Assembly (NCBI GenBank): GCA_050053595.1
Contig: JASFTK010000043.1
Span: 1 to 11,795 of the forward strand
Length of the DNA: 11,795 nucleotides
DNA from: GCA-2726865 sp050053595
GTDB lineage: Archaea; Thermoproteota; Bathyarchaeia; TCS64
Direction of reading: 5' to 3'
The notes below the pieces were generated by a model. It was given only the letters and a program-made list of their open reading frames with translations, did not search any database and had not been told where the DNA came from. Positions within the stretch are counted from its first letter, which is position 1. Each line of letters starts with the position of its first letter. Positions 1-6,324 of the stretch are shown here, one piece after another. The position numbers were made by a program, and so were the translations under genes.

Positions 1-56
1 CTCAGGCTTCTCTCCGAGCGTCCCCGGCGGCGGCGTTTGTCGATCGACGACGGTCT

Positions 57-254
57 TCAGTCCGTGTACCTCGGTTCTTCAGACCGTGAACGCCTATGCC
101 TTTGAACGTAGCCGGTAGGTCTCAGGCTAACCCGAGCCTCACACGTCGCTTCCGCCTCCTTGCGGAGGTTTTCCGCGTCGCGCTTCTCCAACCACGCTTT
201 TTCCGTGCTACACTCACTATACATCTCTGATTTTATAATATCCTTCTGTTTCAT
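57..254 (-). CDS. Possible small hypothetical protein, doubtful
   Basis: A 65-codon frame starting at an ATG. The first 45 residues are charged and probably helical (KAWLEKRDAENLRKEAEA); the last 20 are arginine-rich and look like non-coding sequence read through. A weak TATA-like box lies upstream on the same strand (cattatagg, about 290-298), which would give a leader of about 12 bases; there is no clear ribosome binding site. I recognise no family. The frame overlaps the repeat-bearing GC-rich block, so it may be a chance frame, a decayed gene, or part of a structured RNA. Confidence 0.2.
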   Translation of the reverse strand: MKQKDIIKSEMYSECSTEKAWLEKRDAENLRKEAEATCEARVSLRPTGYVQRHRRSRSEEPRYTD

Positions 255-315
255 TAAAAACCCAAGTCTTGGTGTCTCAATTCACAACACCTATAATGTT
301 TTTGACTCATGTTTG

Positions 316-330
316 TTAAGAATGTCTTAA
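316..330. promoter_or_regulatory. Inverted repeat, operator-like (TTAAGA-ATG-TCTTAA)
   Basis: A perfect 6-base inverted repeat separated by 3 bases, in the AT-rich spacer between the GC-rich block and the S3Ae gene. A dyad of this size could bind a dimeric regulator, but it lies about 130 bases before the S3Ae TATA box and such short dyads also arise by chance. Confidence 0.25.
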
Positions 331-395
331 AATACTGTGACTAAAATATTGTTGTGGTGCTAAGTTAAACTGAGATGTAGTGTTGACCCATTATT

Positions 396-407
396 ATCAT
401 GTATGAT
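396..407. promoter_or_regulatory. Inverted repeat, operator-like (ATCAT-GT-ATGAT)
   Basis: A perfect 5-base inverted repeat with a 2-base spacer, about 50 bases upstream of the S3Ae TATA box. This is a plausible distance for an archaeal activator or repressor site. The function is inferred only from symmetry and position. Confidence 0.25.
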
Positions 408-455
408 TTCCGGGATAAAATTATGATTGGACCCACCAAAGGCTGCTCGGAGAAA

Positions 456-464
456 CATATAAAT
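456..464 (+). promoter_or_regulatory. TATA box of the S3Ae gene
   Basis: The sequence catataaat matches an archaeal TATA element. Transcription would be expected to start about 25 bases on, near 485, leaving a leader of roughly 28 bases with a GGAG ribosome binding site at 497-500 before the TTG start at 513. Confidence 0.65.
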
Positions 465-512
465 GAGCGGGATCACTTTTCTGGACATCGAATCAAGGAG
501 CGATACTGAGAC

Positions 513-1088
513 TTGTCGAGGGCAGTCAGGGACAGATGGAGAAGGAAAGACTGGTATGATATCTACCTCCCCAGATATTTTGGGGAGACCAAGGTGGGCG
601 AGACCCCCGCTGAGGATCCATCAAAGTTGGTAGGGCGGATCTACGAGACCACTCTCTCCCAGATTACTGGGGACTTTTCACAGGAATATCTAAAGATGTA
701 CTTCCAGATCATAGAGGTCGACGAGAGCACCGCCCAGACGGTCTTCAAGGGCCACGAGTACCTCAGGGACTATCTCCATAGTCTAGTTAGGAGACGGAGC
801 ACAAAGATCGATGGCTTCTTCAGGGTGACAACAATTGATGGCTACAAGTTAAAGGTCGTATTGACCGCGATGACAAACACCCGTATCCAGACCTCCAAAG
901 AGAAAGCTATCAGGGATGTCATGCGTGATGTGGTCGAGGGAAAAGCCGAGAGCTTGGAGTTTGGCCAGATTGTCCATGAGATGGTCTTGGGTAAACTTGC
1001 TTCGGACGTCTACAACGAAGCTAGAAAAATCACAGCTCTGAGACATGTAGGCGTCAGGAAGTCCGAGCTCATAGCAATGCCCAACTAG
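513..1088 (+). CDS. rps3ae: 30S ribosomal protein S3Ae (eS1)
   Basis: Small-subunit ribosomal protein eS1, found in archaea and eukaryotes, which sits on the platform of the 30S subunit near the mRNA exit. The 191-residue length is close to the family norm. The N-terminal block is characteristic: basic start, then KDWYDIYLPRYFGETKVGET, PAEDPSKLVGR and the TGDFSQEYLKMYFQI segment. The C-terminal part ends with the ALRHVGVRKSELI-like strand. The start is TTG at 513: a stop (TGA, 507-509) lies in the same frame just upstream, and GGAG at 497-500 sits 12 bases ahead. It has its own TATA box and is followed by a 47-base gap containing a second promoter, so it is probably transcribed mainly alone, with possible read-through into the next cluster. 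Confidence 0.95.
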   Translation: MSRAVRDRWRRKDWYDIYLPRYFGETKVGETPAEDPSKLVGRIYETTLSQITGDFSQEYLKMYFQIIEVDESTAQTVFKGHEYLRDYLHSLVRRRSTKIDGFFRVTTIDGYKLKVVLTAMTNTRIQTSKEKAIRDVMRDVVEGKAESLEFGQIVHEMVLGKLASDVYNEARKITALRHVGVRKSELIAMPN

Positions 1089-1096
1089 ACACCCCC

Positions 1097-1102
1097 TTTA
1101 TA
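1097..1102 (+). promoter_or_regulatory. TATA-like box before the nucleotidyltransferase-glmM-glmU cluster
   Basis: TTTATA in the 47-base gap after the S3Ae stop. Expected transcription start is near 1125, giving a leader of about ten bases before the ATG at 1136, with only a weak AAGGG (1124-1128) as ribosome binding site. This suggests that the four-gene cluster has its own promoter and a nearly leaderless mRNA. Confidence 0.5.
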
Positions 1103-1135
1103 GCCTCGGACCCCATATCCTCTAAGGGCCAACCC

Positions 1136-1750
1136 ATGGACCTCAGGGTACAAGTTGCAAAAGAAGCTGCACGTTTGATCTATACAGGAGCCTCAGAGGA
1201 GTATAAACAAGCCAAAGAGAGGGCAGCCCATAGTCTAGGGATTGACGTTCTCCCCAGCAACCATGAGGTGGCGGTGGAACTAGACATCCTAGCGGACTCA
1301 ATCGAGGGGGAGGCACGGAGGAAGCTCCTTGTCAAGATGAGGGAACTCGCCCTTAAAGTTATGATGATCCTGCAGGAAATGAGCCCCATTCTGAGAGGGA
1401 GCGTCTGGCGAGGCACCTCCCGCCAAGGGAGCGATGTCGACATTGACGTATACTCTAACAATCCCAATGAGGTAGAGGTATTACTAGCAGAGGCCGGATA
1501 CAAGGTGAAAGGGTTGGAAGAGGCGGTCACCGTTCACGGAGGGCGGACTTCCCGGTCCACCCATATTGAAACGGGCCTTGGGGACGGGATAATTGGGGAG
1601 GTAGTGGTAAGACCCGTTGAGGAAAGGGACCTTGTTGAGAAATGCGATATATACGGTGATCCAAAGAAGGGGCTGGACCTGCTGGGGCTGGTAAAGCTTA
1701 TGAAGACAGACCCCCTCCGGAAATTCGTCCCCGGGAGACGCTATAGATGA
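1136..1750 (+). CDS. Predicted nucleotidyltransferase (DNA polymerase beta superfamily)
   Basis: A 204-residue protein. Its catalytic signature is visible: GS at residues 88-89, then GSDVDIDV with D100, D102 and D104, the metal-binding acidic residues of the polymerase-beta nucleotidyltransferase fold. E155 in the strand GEVVVRPV is the likely third metal ligand. Residues 1-80 form a helical, charged N-terminal domain that is longer than in minimal MNT-type enzymes. It resembles a family of uncharacterised archaeal nucleotidyltransferases (possibly COG2413, from memory). The substrate is unknown. No HEPN toxin partner is adjacent, and the CCA-adding enzyme domains are absent. Its TGA overlaps the ATG of glmM (ATGA), so translation is probably coupled; a role connected with amino-sugar nucleotide metabolism or its control can be guessed but is not shown. 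Confidence 0.8.
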   Translation: MDLRVQVAKEAARLIYTGASEEYKQAKERAAHSLGIDVLPSNHEVAVELDILADSIEGEARRKLLVKMRELALKVMMILQEMSPILRGSVWRGTSRQGSDVDIDVYSNNPNEVEVLLAEAGYKVKGLEEAVTVHGGRTSRSTHIETGLGDGIIGEVVVRPVEERDLVEKCDIYGDPKKGLDLLGLVKLMKTDPLRKFVPGRRYR

Positions 1751-3102
1751 GGTTATTTGGCTCTTCAGGTATAAGGGGTCTCGCCAACATCGAGGTCACA
1801 CCTATCCTAGCCCAGAAGATCGGGGCCACCCTCGCCACCAAATTTGATGGAGGAGCGGTCCTAGTAGGTCGCGATACTAGGACAACGGGTGAGATGCTTG
1901 AGCTGGCCCTCAACTCCGGTTTGGTCTCTTGCGGCTTCGTCGCTGGGACCGTCGGTATCGTCCCAACACCTGTCTTGGCTTGGCTGACTCGAGAATTGGA
2001 CGCAGAGGCTGGGGTAGCCATCAGCGCTTCCCACAACCCGCCCCAATACAATGGTCTCAAGATCTTCGACTCTAAGGGGATGGCCTACACTTACAAGCAA
2101 CAAGAAGCCCTAGAAGAACTAATCTCTCGGGGAGAATACGCATTCTCCACCTGGTCTAGGGTCGGGAGGGTCGAACCAATGGACCTGAAGGGGCTGTACA
2201 TAGAAGCTGTAACCGAACTTCTGGATACGCCATTTGAGAGTAGTATCTTGTGCGATCTCTTCAATGGGGCAACTTCCACTATAGCCCCTGAAATCTTCGA
2301 GGTTGTGGGAACGGATGTGACCCTCATAAACTCAGACCCCAGCGGGCGATTCCCCTCTGGAAATCCAGAACCGGATCAAAGATCCCTCTCAAGGCTGGGG
2401 AAGATGGTCAGGGAGACGGGGGCTGAGATAGGTTTCGGATTCGACGGCGATGGAGATAGGATGATGGCCGTGGACGAGAATGGGGTGGCCCCCAGCCCTG
2501 ATAGGGTCTTAGCGGCTTATGCAAGGTCAATGGTAGAAGCCCGTGGGGGTGGCACCGTAGTTACCCATATAGGGGCTTCCATGAGCGTTGAGGAGGCAGT
2601 GATGGAAGCTGGTGGTCGTCTTGTCAGGACCCGTGTAGGGGATGTATATGTCACAGAGGCTATGTTACAGCACAAAGCCATCTTCGGAGGTGAGCCGGTG
2701 GGGGCGTGGATCCACCCTGATGTCCACCTGTGCCCTGATGGTGTACTTTCAGCAGTGAAACTCATGATGGTCTTGGAAACAGAGGAGAAAAACCTCTCTG
2801 AGTTAATCGCTGACATTCCGGAGTACCCCACTCTCAGAGAAAGTGTGGTCTGCCCGAACCCCCAGAAAGAGGTTGCGATGGAGTCTATCTCTAATGTACG
2901 CCCGGATTTTGGGGAGGTGGAATATGTCTCTACCGTCGACGGGGTAAGGTTCCAGCTTGAGGATGGCTGGGTCCTAATTCGGCCCTCAGGGACAGAGCCG
3001 CTCATCAGGATCACGGTAGAAGCTCATGAAAGGGGACGAGCTGAGGACTTGATGGATGTCAGCCTGAGGTTCGTGAAGACGGTCATTGGAGGAGGAAAAT
3101 GA
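1747..3102 (+). CDS. glmM: Phosphoglucosamine mutase
   Basis: Converts glucosamine-6-phosphate to glucosamine-1-phosphate in the cytoplasm, the first committed step towards UDP-GlcNAc. The 451 residues cover the full four-domain phosphohexomutase. Visible motifs: N-terminal GSSGIRG (5-11); the active-site serine loop SASHNP with S95; the magnesium loop DGDGDR (D233, D235, D237, R238); the sugar-binding loop GGEPVG (314-319); and the C-terminal phosphate-binding RPSGTEP (412-418). GGGEP-type loops also occur in phosphomannomutases, but the direct coupling to glmU supports glucosamine-phosphate as substrate. Start ATG at 1747 overlaps the upstream stop and has GGGAG at 1733-1737. The gene's stop overlaps the glmU start (ATGATG at 3099-3104). 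Some archaeal homologues also accept mannose or glucose phosphates, so dual activity is possible. Confidence 0.9.
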   Translation: MRLFGSSGIRGLANIEVTPILAQKIGATLATKFDGGAVLVGRDTRTTGEMLELALNSGLVSCGFVAGTVGIVPTPVLAWLTRELDAEAGVAISASHNPPQYNGLKIFDSKGMAYTYKQQEALEELISRGEYAFSTWSRVGRVEPMDLKGLYIEAVTELLDTPFESSILCDLFNGATSTIAPEIFEVVGTDVTLINSDPSGRFPSGNPEPDQRSLSRLGKMVRETGAEIGFGFDGDGDRMMAVDENGVAPSPDRVLAAYARSMVEARGGGTVVTHIGASMSVEEAVMEAGGRLVRTRVGDVYVTEAMLQHKAIFGGEPVGAWIHPDVHLCPDGVLSAVKLMMVLETEEKNLSELIADIPEYPTLRESVVCPNPQKEVAMESISNVRPDFGEVEYVSTVDGVRFQLEDGWVLIRPSGTEPLIRITVEAHERGRAEDLMDVSLRFVKTVIGGGK

Positions 3103-4379
3103 TGAAAGGTGTGGTTCTTGCTGCTGGGAAAGGGGAAAGGCTCAGGCCCCTCACCGACACTAGGCCTAAACACATGATCCCTATAGGCGGTCGACCTCTC
3201 CTAGAGTGGATCATACAGGGTCTCAAGGAGGCTGGGGTCAAGGAGATCCTCATAGTAACCCACTACATGGAGGATCTGATCAAGGAATATTTCAGGGACG
3301 GTTCTGCTCTGGGGATCGAGATAAAATACGCCAAGCAGGATAGGATGCTGGGGACTGCAGACGCATTCAGGGTCGCTGAGGGGTTCGTTGGGGACGAGGA
3401 ATTCATAGGCCTCTACGGAGATTTGTTCATCTCCAGCAGTGTCTTCAGGACTCTCCTCCAGAGCCATAAAAAGGGCGAAACCTCCATCTGCGTTATCCCC
3501 GTTAAAGACCCCTCCCAGTTCGGCATCATCGAGCTGGAAGGCGACAGGGTCGTAGGTATAATCGAGAAACCCCCACCCGGGGAGGAACCCAGCAACCTAG
3601 GTAATACCGGGGTCTACATATTCACCCCAGAGATCTTTGATAAGATCCGTGAGACTGGGGTGTCTTTGAGGAATGAGTATGAGGTCACTGACTCCCTCAA
3701 AGTCCATATCGAATCAGGCTCCAAGGTGAGGGCTGTCCCTGTGGATCCAAACGACTGGCTCGACATAGGGCTCCCATGGAGCATTTTGAAGGCCAATGCT
3801 AGAGCGCTCGAAGAGAGGGAGCCCAAGATTATGGGTTGTGTGGAGGAAGGTGCCACCATCTCCGGACCCGTCACGGTAGCAGAGGGCGCGAGGGTGAGGA
3901 CAGGATCTTATATCGAAGGACCTGTCTACATCGGCCCAGGGAGCGATATAGGCCCAAATTGCTATCTCCGCCCAGCCACCAGCATAGGGGCCGGTGTCAG
4001 GGTCGGGAACGCTTGCGAGTTGAAGAATAGCCTTATCATGGAAGGCACCCATATCGCTCACCTTTCCTATATTGGGGACAGCGTTATAGGTTCGGGCTGT
4101 AACTTTGGGGCTGGAACTATCACAGCCAACATCCGTTTCGACAAAAAGAGTGTTAAAGTCAAGGTCAAGGGCATCCCCATTGATTCAGGACAGCGGAAGC
4201 TGGGAGCTATTGTCGGGGACGATGCCCAGACCGGGGTCAACGTGAGTCTCTTACCGGGGATCAAGGTCGGCGTCCAAGCATGGATAGCACCAGGACTCAC
4301 CGTCTATGAGGACATACCCCCGAGAACATTTTTAACCGACCGAGGCGCGCGACTCAGGAGAGACATAGAGAGCCCGTGA
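3099..4379 (+). CDS. glmU: Bifunctional glucosamine-1-phosphate N-acetyltransferase / UDP-GlcNAc pyrophosphorylase
   Basis: Two-domain enzyme that acetylates glucosamine-1-phosphate and couples it to UTP, giving UDP-GlcNAc. Residues 1 to about 235 are the nucleotidyltransferase: LAAGKGERLRPLT with K24, GTADA (85-89), GDLF with D108, EKP (156-158), GNTGVYIF (168-175) and D222. Residues about 245-405 form a left-handed beta-helix of hexapeptide repeats. In the acetyltransferase site H321, Y324, N344, K350 and K353 have the same spacing as the residues I recall for the Sulfolobus enzyme ST0452 (H308, Y311, N331, K337, K340), so both activities look intact; ST0452-type enzymes can also act on other sugar phosphates. 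Length 426 is slightly above 400. Starts at 3099 and 3102 both fit the strong GGAGGAGG at 3088-3095; the glmM stop overlaps. Confidence 0.92.
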   Translation: MMKGVVLAAGKGERLRPLTDTRPKHMIPIGGRPLLEWIIQGLKEAGVKEILIVTHYMEDLIKEYFRDGSALGIEIKYAKQDRMLGTADAFRVAEGFVGDEEFIGLYGDLFISSSVFRTLLQSHKKGETSICVIPVKDPSQFGIIELEGDRVVGIIEKPPPGEEPSNLGNTGVYIFTPEIFDKIRETGVSLRNEYEVTDSLKVHIESGSKVRAVPVDPNDWLDIGLPWSILKANARALEEREPKIMGCVEEGATISGPVTVAEGARVRTGSYIEGPVYIGPGSDIGPNCYLRPATSIGAGVRVGNACELKNSLIMEGTHIAHLSYIGDSVIGSGCNFGAGTITANIRFDKKSVKVKVKGIPIDSGQRKLGAIVGDDAQTGVNVSLLPGIKVGVQAWIAPGLTVYEDIPPRTFLTDRGARLRRDIESP

Positions 4380-4717
4380 GTCAGATGGATAAGGATAAGT
4401 TCCGGAAATTATTCCCTCACCTCGCTGAGGAAATAGAGAAGGGAGTCTCCAAAGTCGATATCACAGTTGACGAGGGTGAGCCGGGCGTCGAATCAACCAA
4501 TGATAGGAAATGGTCAGGATATGACCCTGATGTCAATGACTTCCTACGCCGATGCAAGACGGAGAAGCAGGCTGAGGAGATCATCGACTATCTTGAGGAA
4601 AAAGGCGAGATCAACACAGAGAGGGCTGCTGTGCTCAGGGAAAAACTCAAGGAAGAGGGTCTCCGGAGCTTTGGGGAGAAGAAAAAACCAGGATTCTACC
4701 ATAGGAACATCAGGTGA
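4376..4717 (+). CDS. Small conserved archaeal protein, DUF2095-like
   Basis: A 113-residue charged, soluble protein with no signal peptide or membrane segment. It begins MDKDKFRKLFPHLAEEI, has a central GYDPDVNDFLRRC block, then a helical EEIIDYLEEKGEI stretch and a basic tail ending GFYHRNIR. This resembles from memory the uncharacterised archaeal family DUF2095; the assignment is tentative and no function is known. The GTG start at 4376 overlaps the glmU stop (GTGA); an ATG at 4385 three codons further on gives the start MDKDKF and may be the true one. The ribosome binding site is weak (GGAG at 4357-4360, far upstream), so translation probably depends on coupling to glmU. It is the last gene of the cluster. 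Confidence 0.75.
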   Translation: MSQMDKDKFRKLFPHLAEEIEKGVSKVDITVDEGEPGVESTNDRKWSGYDPDVNDFLRRCKTEKQAEEIIDYLEEKGEINTERAAVLREKLKEEGLRSFGEKKKPGFYHRNIR

Positions 4718-4870
4718 ACCTCGAACCCAGATCAGAGATGAATACCGGAGAAACAGTCTCCTCAGCGAGTTTTATGAAATCCCTCAATGTTTCTGAACCA
4801 TCTTATGGATCGAGAGGATGGAACATCGATCGAGAATGCCTTTAAGAAAAGATGATTTCCCAATCATAAT
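4718..4870 (+). other. Spacer after the glmU cluster
   Basis: A 153-base gap. It holds a weak 5-base-pair hairpin (GGAGA-AACAG-TCTCC, 4747-4761), an 8-base direct repeat GATCGAGA (4808-4815 and 4828-4835) and, at its end, a TATA-like TTTAAG. I see no thymine run typical of an archaeal terminator. Confidence 0.4.
4841..4846 (+). promoter_or_regulatory. TATA-like box before the 68-residue ORF
   Basis: TTTAAG, in the context cctttaagaaaa, centred about 26 bases before the TTG at 4871. That spacing predicts transcription beginning at or next to the start codon, that is a leaderless mRNA, which supports both the promoter and the small gene. Confidence 0.45.
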
Positions 4871-5077
4871 TTGAGATCCAACCTAAGTAAAGACCCCAAG
4901 TCCCCTTCTAAATCATCGAATGTCTATTTCGGGGACTCAGCCACCATCGAGGTAGTCTCAGGCTGGGGTGAACTGTTGGAGCGCCTCGAAAAGGACTGGG
5001 AGGTCTTCATTGAGTTGGATGACCAAAAATTCATTCTCATCCACCCCACAATCCGGAGCCCGAGACAAGAGGTTTAA
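4871..5077 (+). CDS. Small hypothetical protein (68 residues)
   Basis: I recognise no family. The N-terminal 15 residues are polar and lysine/serine-rich; the core (about residues 19-60) alternates hydrophobic and charged residues, with SATIEVVSGWGELLERL followed by WEVFIELDDQKFILIHP, consistent with a small beta-alpha-beta fold. Codon choice resembles the neighbours. An in-frame stop at 4853-4855 leaves the TTG at 4871 as the first possible start, and a TATA-like box 26 bases upstream fits a leaderless message. It ends 31 bases before the YchF-type GTPase and on the same strand, so the two may be co-transcribed. No membrane or signal segment. It could still be a chance frame, but the composition looks coding. 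Confidence 0.55.
   Translation: MRSNLSKDPKSPSKSSNVYFGDSATIEVVSGWGELLERLEKDWEVFIELDDQKFILIHPTIRSPRQEV
5072..5077 (+). promoter_or_regulatory. Possible TATA box of the YchF-type GTPase gene
   Basis: GTTTAA overlaps the end of the preceding small ORF and lies about 34 bases before the TTG at 5109; an AT-rich ATATTTA (5092-5098) lies nearer. There is no clear ribosome binding site before 5109, which fits a short-leader or leaderless transcript. Weak evidence. Confidence 0.3.
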
Positions 5078-5108
5078 GCCTAGGGAGACAGATATTTAGA
5101 CGGTCAGT

Positions 5109-6320
5109 TTGGCTCGCATAGTGGGGCTTGTTGGTAAGGCTAATGTCGGGAAGAGCACTTTCTTCGCAGCGGCCACCATGAAAGCGGTGGATATCGCTGG
5201 ATTCCCCTTCACCACCATAGAGGCCAACAGGGGTATCGCCTATCTCCGGACTCCCTGTGTATGCAGGGAGCTTGGGGTCGAGGATGAACCCGTCAACTCT
5301 GCCTGTGTCGACGGTGTGAGGTTGGTCCCGGTGGACATGATCGACTGCCCGGGGCTCATAAGGGGGGCTCACATGGGCAAAGGATTGGGAAACAAGTTCT
5401 TGGACGAGGTGAGACGGGCTGACGCCCTGATTGTGGTTGCCGATGTAGCTGGGGCAACGGACGATAAAGGCCAGTCTGTGCCCTCTGGGACTCACGACCC
5501 CATCGAGGATGTCCGGATGCTTGAGGACGAGTTCGACCTCTGGCTCCTTGGTATAGTTAAGAAGGACTGGGACAAGGTGGTCAGGACCGCCCAATCAGCA
5601 AAGGAGCACATAGGGCACCACCTAGATGAGAAGCTCACTGGCCTAGGAATAGACAGGTTCCACATTGCTGAAGCTGTTGGCAACCTCGACTTGGATCCCT
5701 ACAAGTCTAGCAAGTGGAGCGACGAGGATATCCGGGGTTTCGTCACGGAATTAAGGAAGGTCTCTAAACCCCTCACCGTGGCAGCAAACAAGGCTGATAG
5801 AGAGCCTGCTGAGGAGAATGTCAAAGTGCTGAGGGAAGCTGGTTATCTGGTGGTCCCCACCTGCGCCGAAGCGGAGCTATCACTGAGGAGAGCAGCGGCG
5901 GCAGGATTAATCCGTTACACGCCTGGTGATGGAGACTTCGAGCTTGAGGACCCCGGAAAGATAACTAGGAGTCAGGGTAAAGCCTTGGAGCTTATAAAGG
6001 AGAAGGTCCTGGATAAGTGGGGCTCCACAGGAGTCCAAGAGATCATCGACACCGCATTCTTCAAGCTACTTGAGACTATACCCGTCTATCCTGTCGAAGA
6101 CGCTGAGAAGCTCACCGACCACCAAGGGCGGGTGCTCCCGGATTGCTACCTCGTCCCCCGAGGGACCACCACAAAACAGTTCGCCTCCCTAATCCACACA
6201 GAACTTGGAGATACCTTCATCTTCGCCATAGACGCTAGGACCAAGAAGAGGTTGGGAGACGAACACGTATTGGACAGGGATGATGTGATCCAGATCGTCG
6301 CCTCGAAGGGCAGGAGATAA
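5109..6320 (+). CDS. Archaeal YchF/OLA1-related translation-associated GTPase
   Basis: Cytoplasmic P-loop GTPase of the OBG/YchF group, thought to act with ribosomes. Domains: G domain with P-loop GKANVGKS (9-16), switch II DCPGL (79-83), NKAD (227-230) giving guanine specificity, and TCAEAE (251-256) as the G5-like loop; then a helical insert and a C-terminal TGS domain from about 324 to 401. Eukaryotic OLA1 has a changed G4 motif and uses ATP; the NKAD here argues for GTP. An insert after residue 46 carries C50, C52 and C66, where some archaeal relatives (from memory MJ1332) have four cysteines in a CxC..C..C pattern. Length 403 is slightly above the usual 390-400. Start TTG at 5109 begins ARIVGLVGK as in relatives. 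It ends 4 bases before the next gene, so the two form an operon. Confidence 0.9.
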   Translation: MARIVGLVGKANVGKSTFFAAATMKAVDIAGFPFTTIEANRGIAYLRTPCVCRELGVEDEPVNSACVDGVRLVPVDMIDCPGLIRGAHMGKGLGNKFLDEVRRADALIVVADVAGATDDKGQSVPSGTHDPIEDVRMLEDEFDLWLLGIVKKDWDKVVRTAQSAKEHIGHHLDEKLTGLGIDRFHIAEAVGNLDLDPYKSSKWSDEDIRGFVTELRKVSKPLTVAANKADREPAEENVKVLREAGYLVVPTCAEAELSLRRAAAAGLIRYTPGDGDFELEDPGKITRSQGKALELIKEKVLDKWGSTGVQEIIDTAFFKLLETIPVYPVEDAEKLTDHQGRVLPDCYLVPRGTTTKQFASLIHTELGDTFIFAIDARTKKRLGDEHVLDRDDVIQIVASKGRR

Positions 6321-6324
6321 GGAA

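Larger units (their letters stand above)
1..455. other. Gene-poor region upstream of S3Ae: GC-rich block then AT-rich spacer
   Basis: No recognisable gene is visible. Bases 1 to about 230 are GC-rich and contain short repeats: a 13-base near-identical direct repeat (54-66 and 76-88, one mismatch), a 6-base inverted pair (51-56 with 81-86), a hairpin-like CCTCC-TTGC-GGAGG near 156-169 and an AGGCT/AGCCT pair near 123-138. Bases 255-455 are AT-rich and look like a divergent promoter region. Open frames on the + strand running in from the left edge end at about 105 or 116 and could be the tail of a gene, but show no family signature. A structured RNA is possible; I could not match it to RNase P RNA, SRP RNA, 5S rRNA or a tRNA by eye. 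Confidence 0.4.

Noticed and set aside
1136..1750. MNT antitoxin of a HEPN/MNT toxin-antitoxin pair
   Set aside because: No HEPN-like partner is adjacent; the protein is longer than minimal MNT antitoxins and is coupled to glmM.
1136..1750. CCA-adding tRNA nucleotidyltransferase
   Set aside because: Far too short and lacking the downstream domains of archaeal CCA enzymes; only the general polymerase-beta signature is shared.
2517..3014. 165-residue open frame on the minus strand
   Set aside because: Fully antisense to glmM, serine/threonine/proline-rich shadow sequence without motifs.
4747..4761. Terminator hairpin after the glmU cluster
   Set aside because: Only a 5-base-pair stem without a thymine run; archaeal terminators are usually thymine-rich tracts.
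4467..4796. 109-residue open frame on the plus strand
   Set aside because: Overlaps the coupled DUF2095-like gene in another frame; arginine/serine-rich composition typical of a shifted frame.
5037..5594. 185-residue open frame on the minus strand
   Set aside because: It lies antisense to the well-supported YchF-type GTPase, shows no family motif and reflects the codon bias of the real gene.
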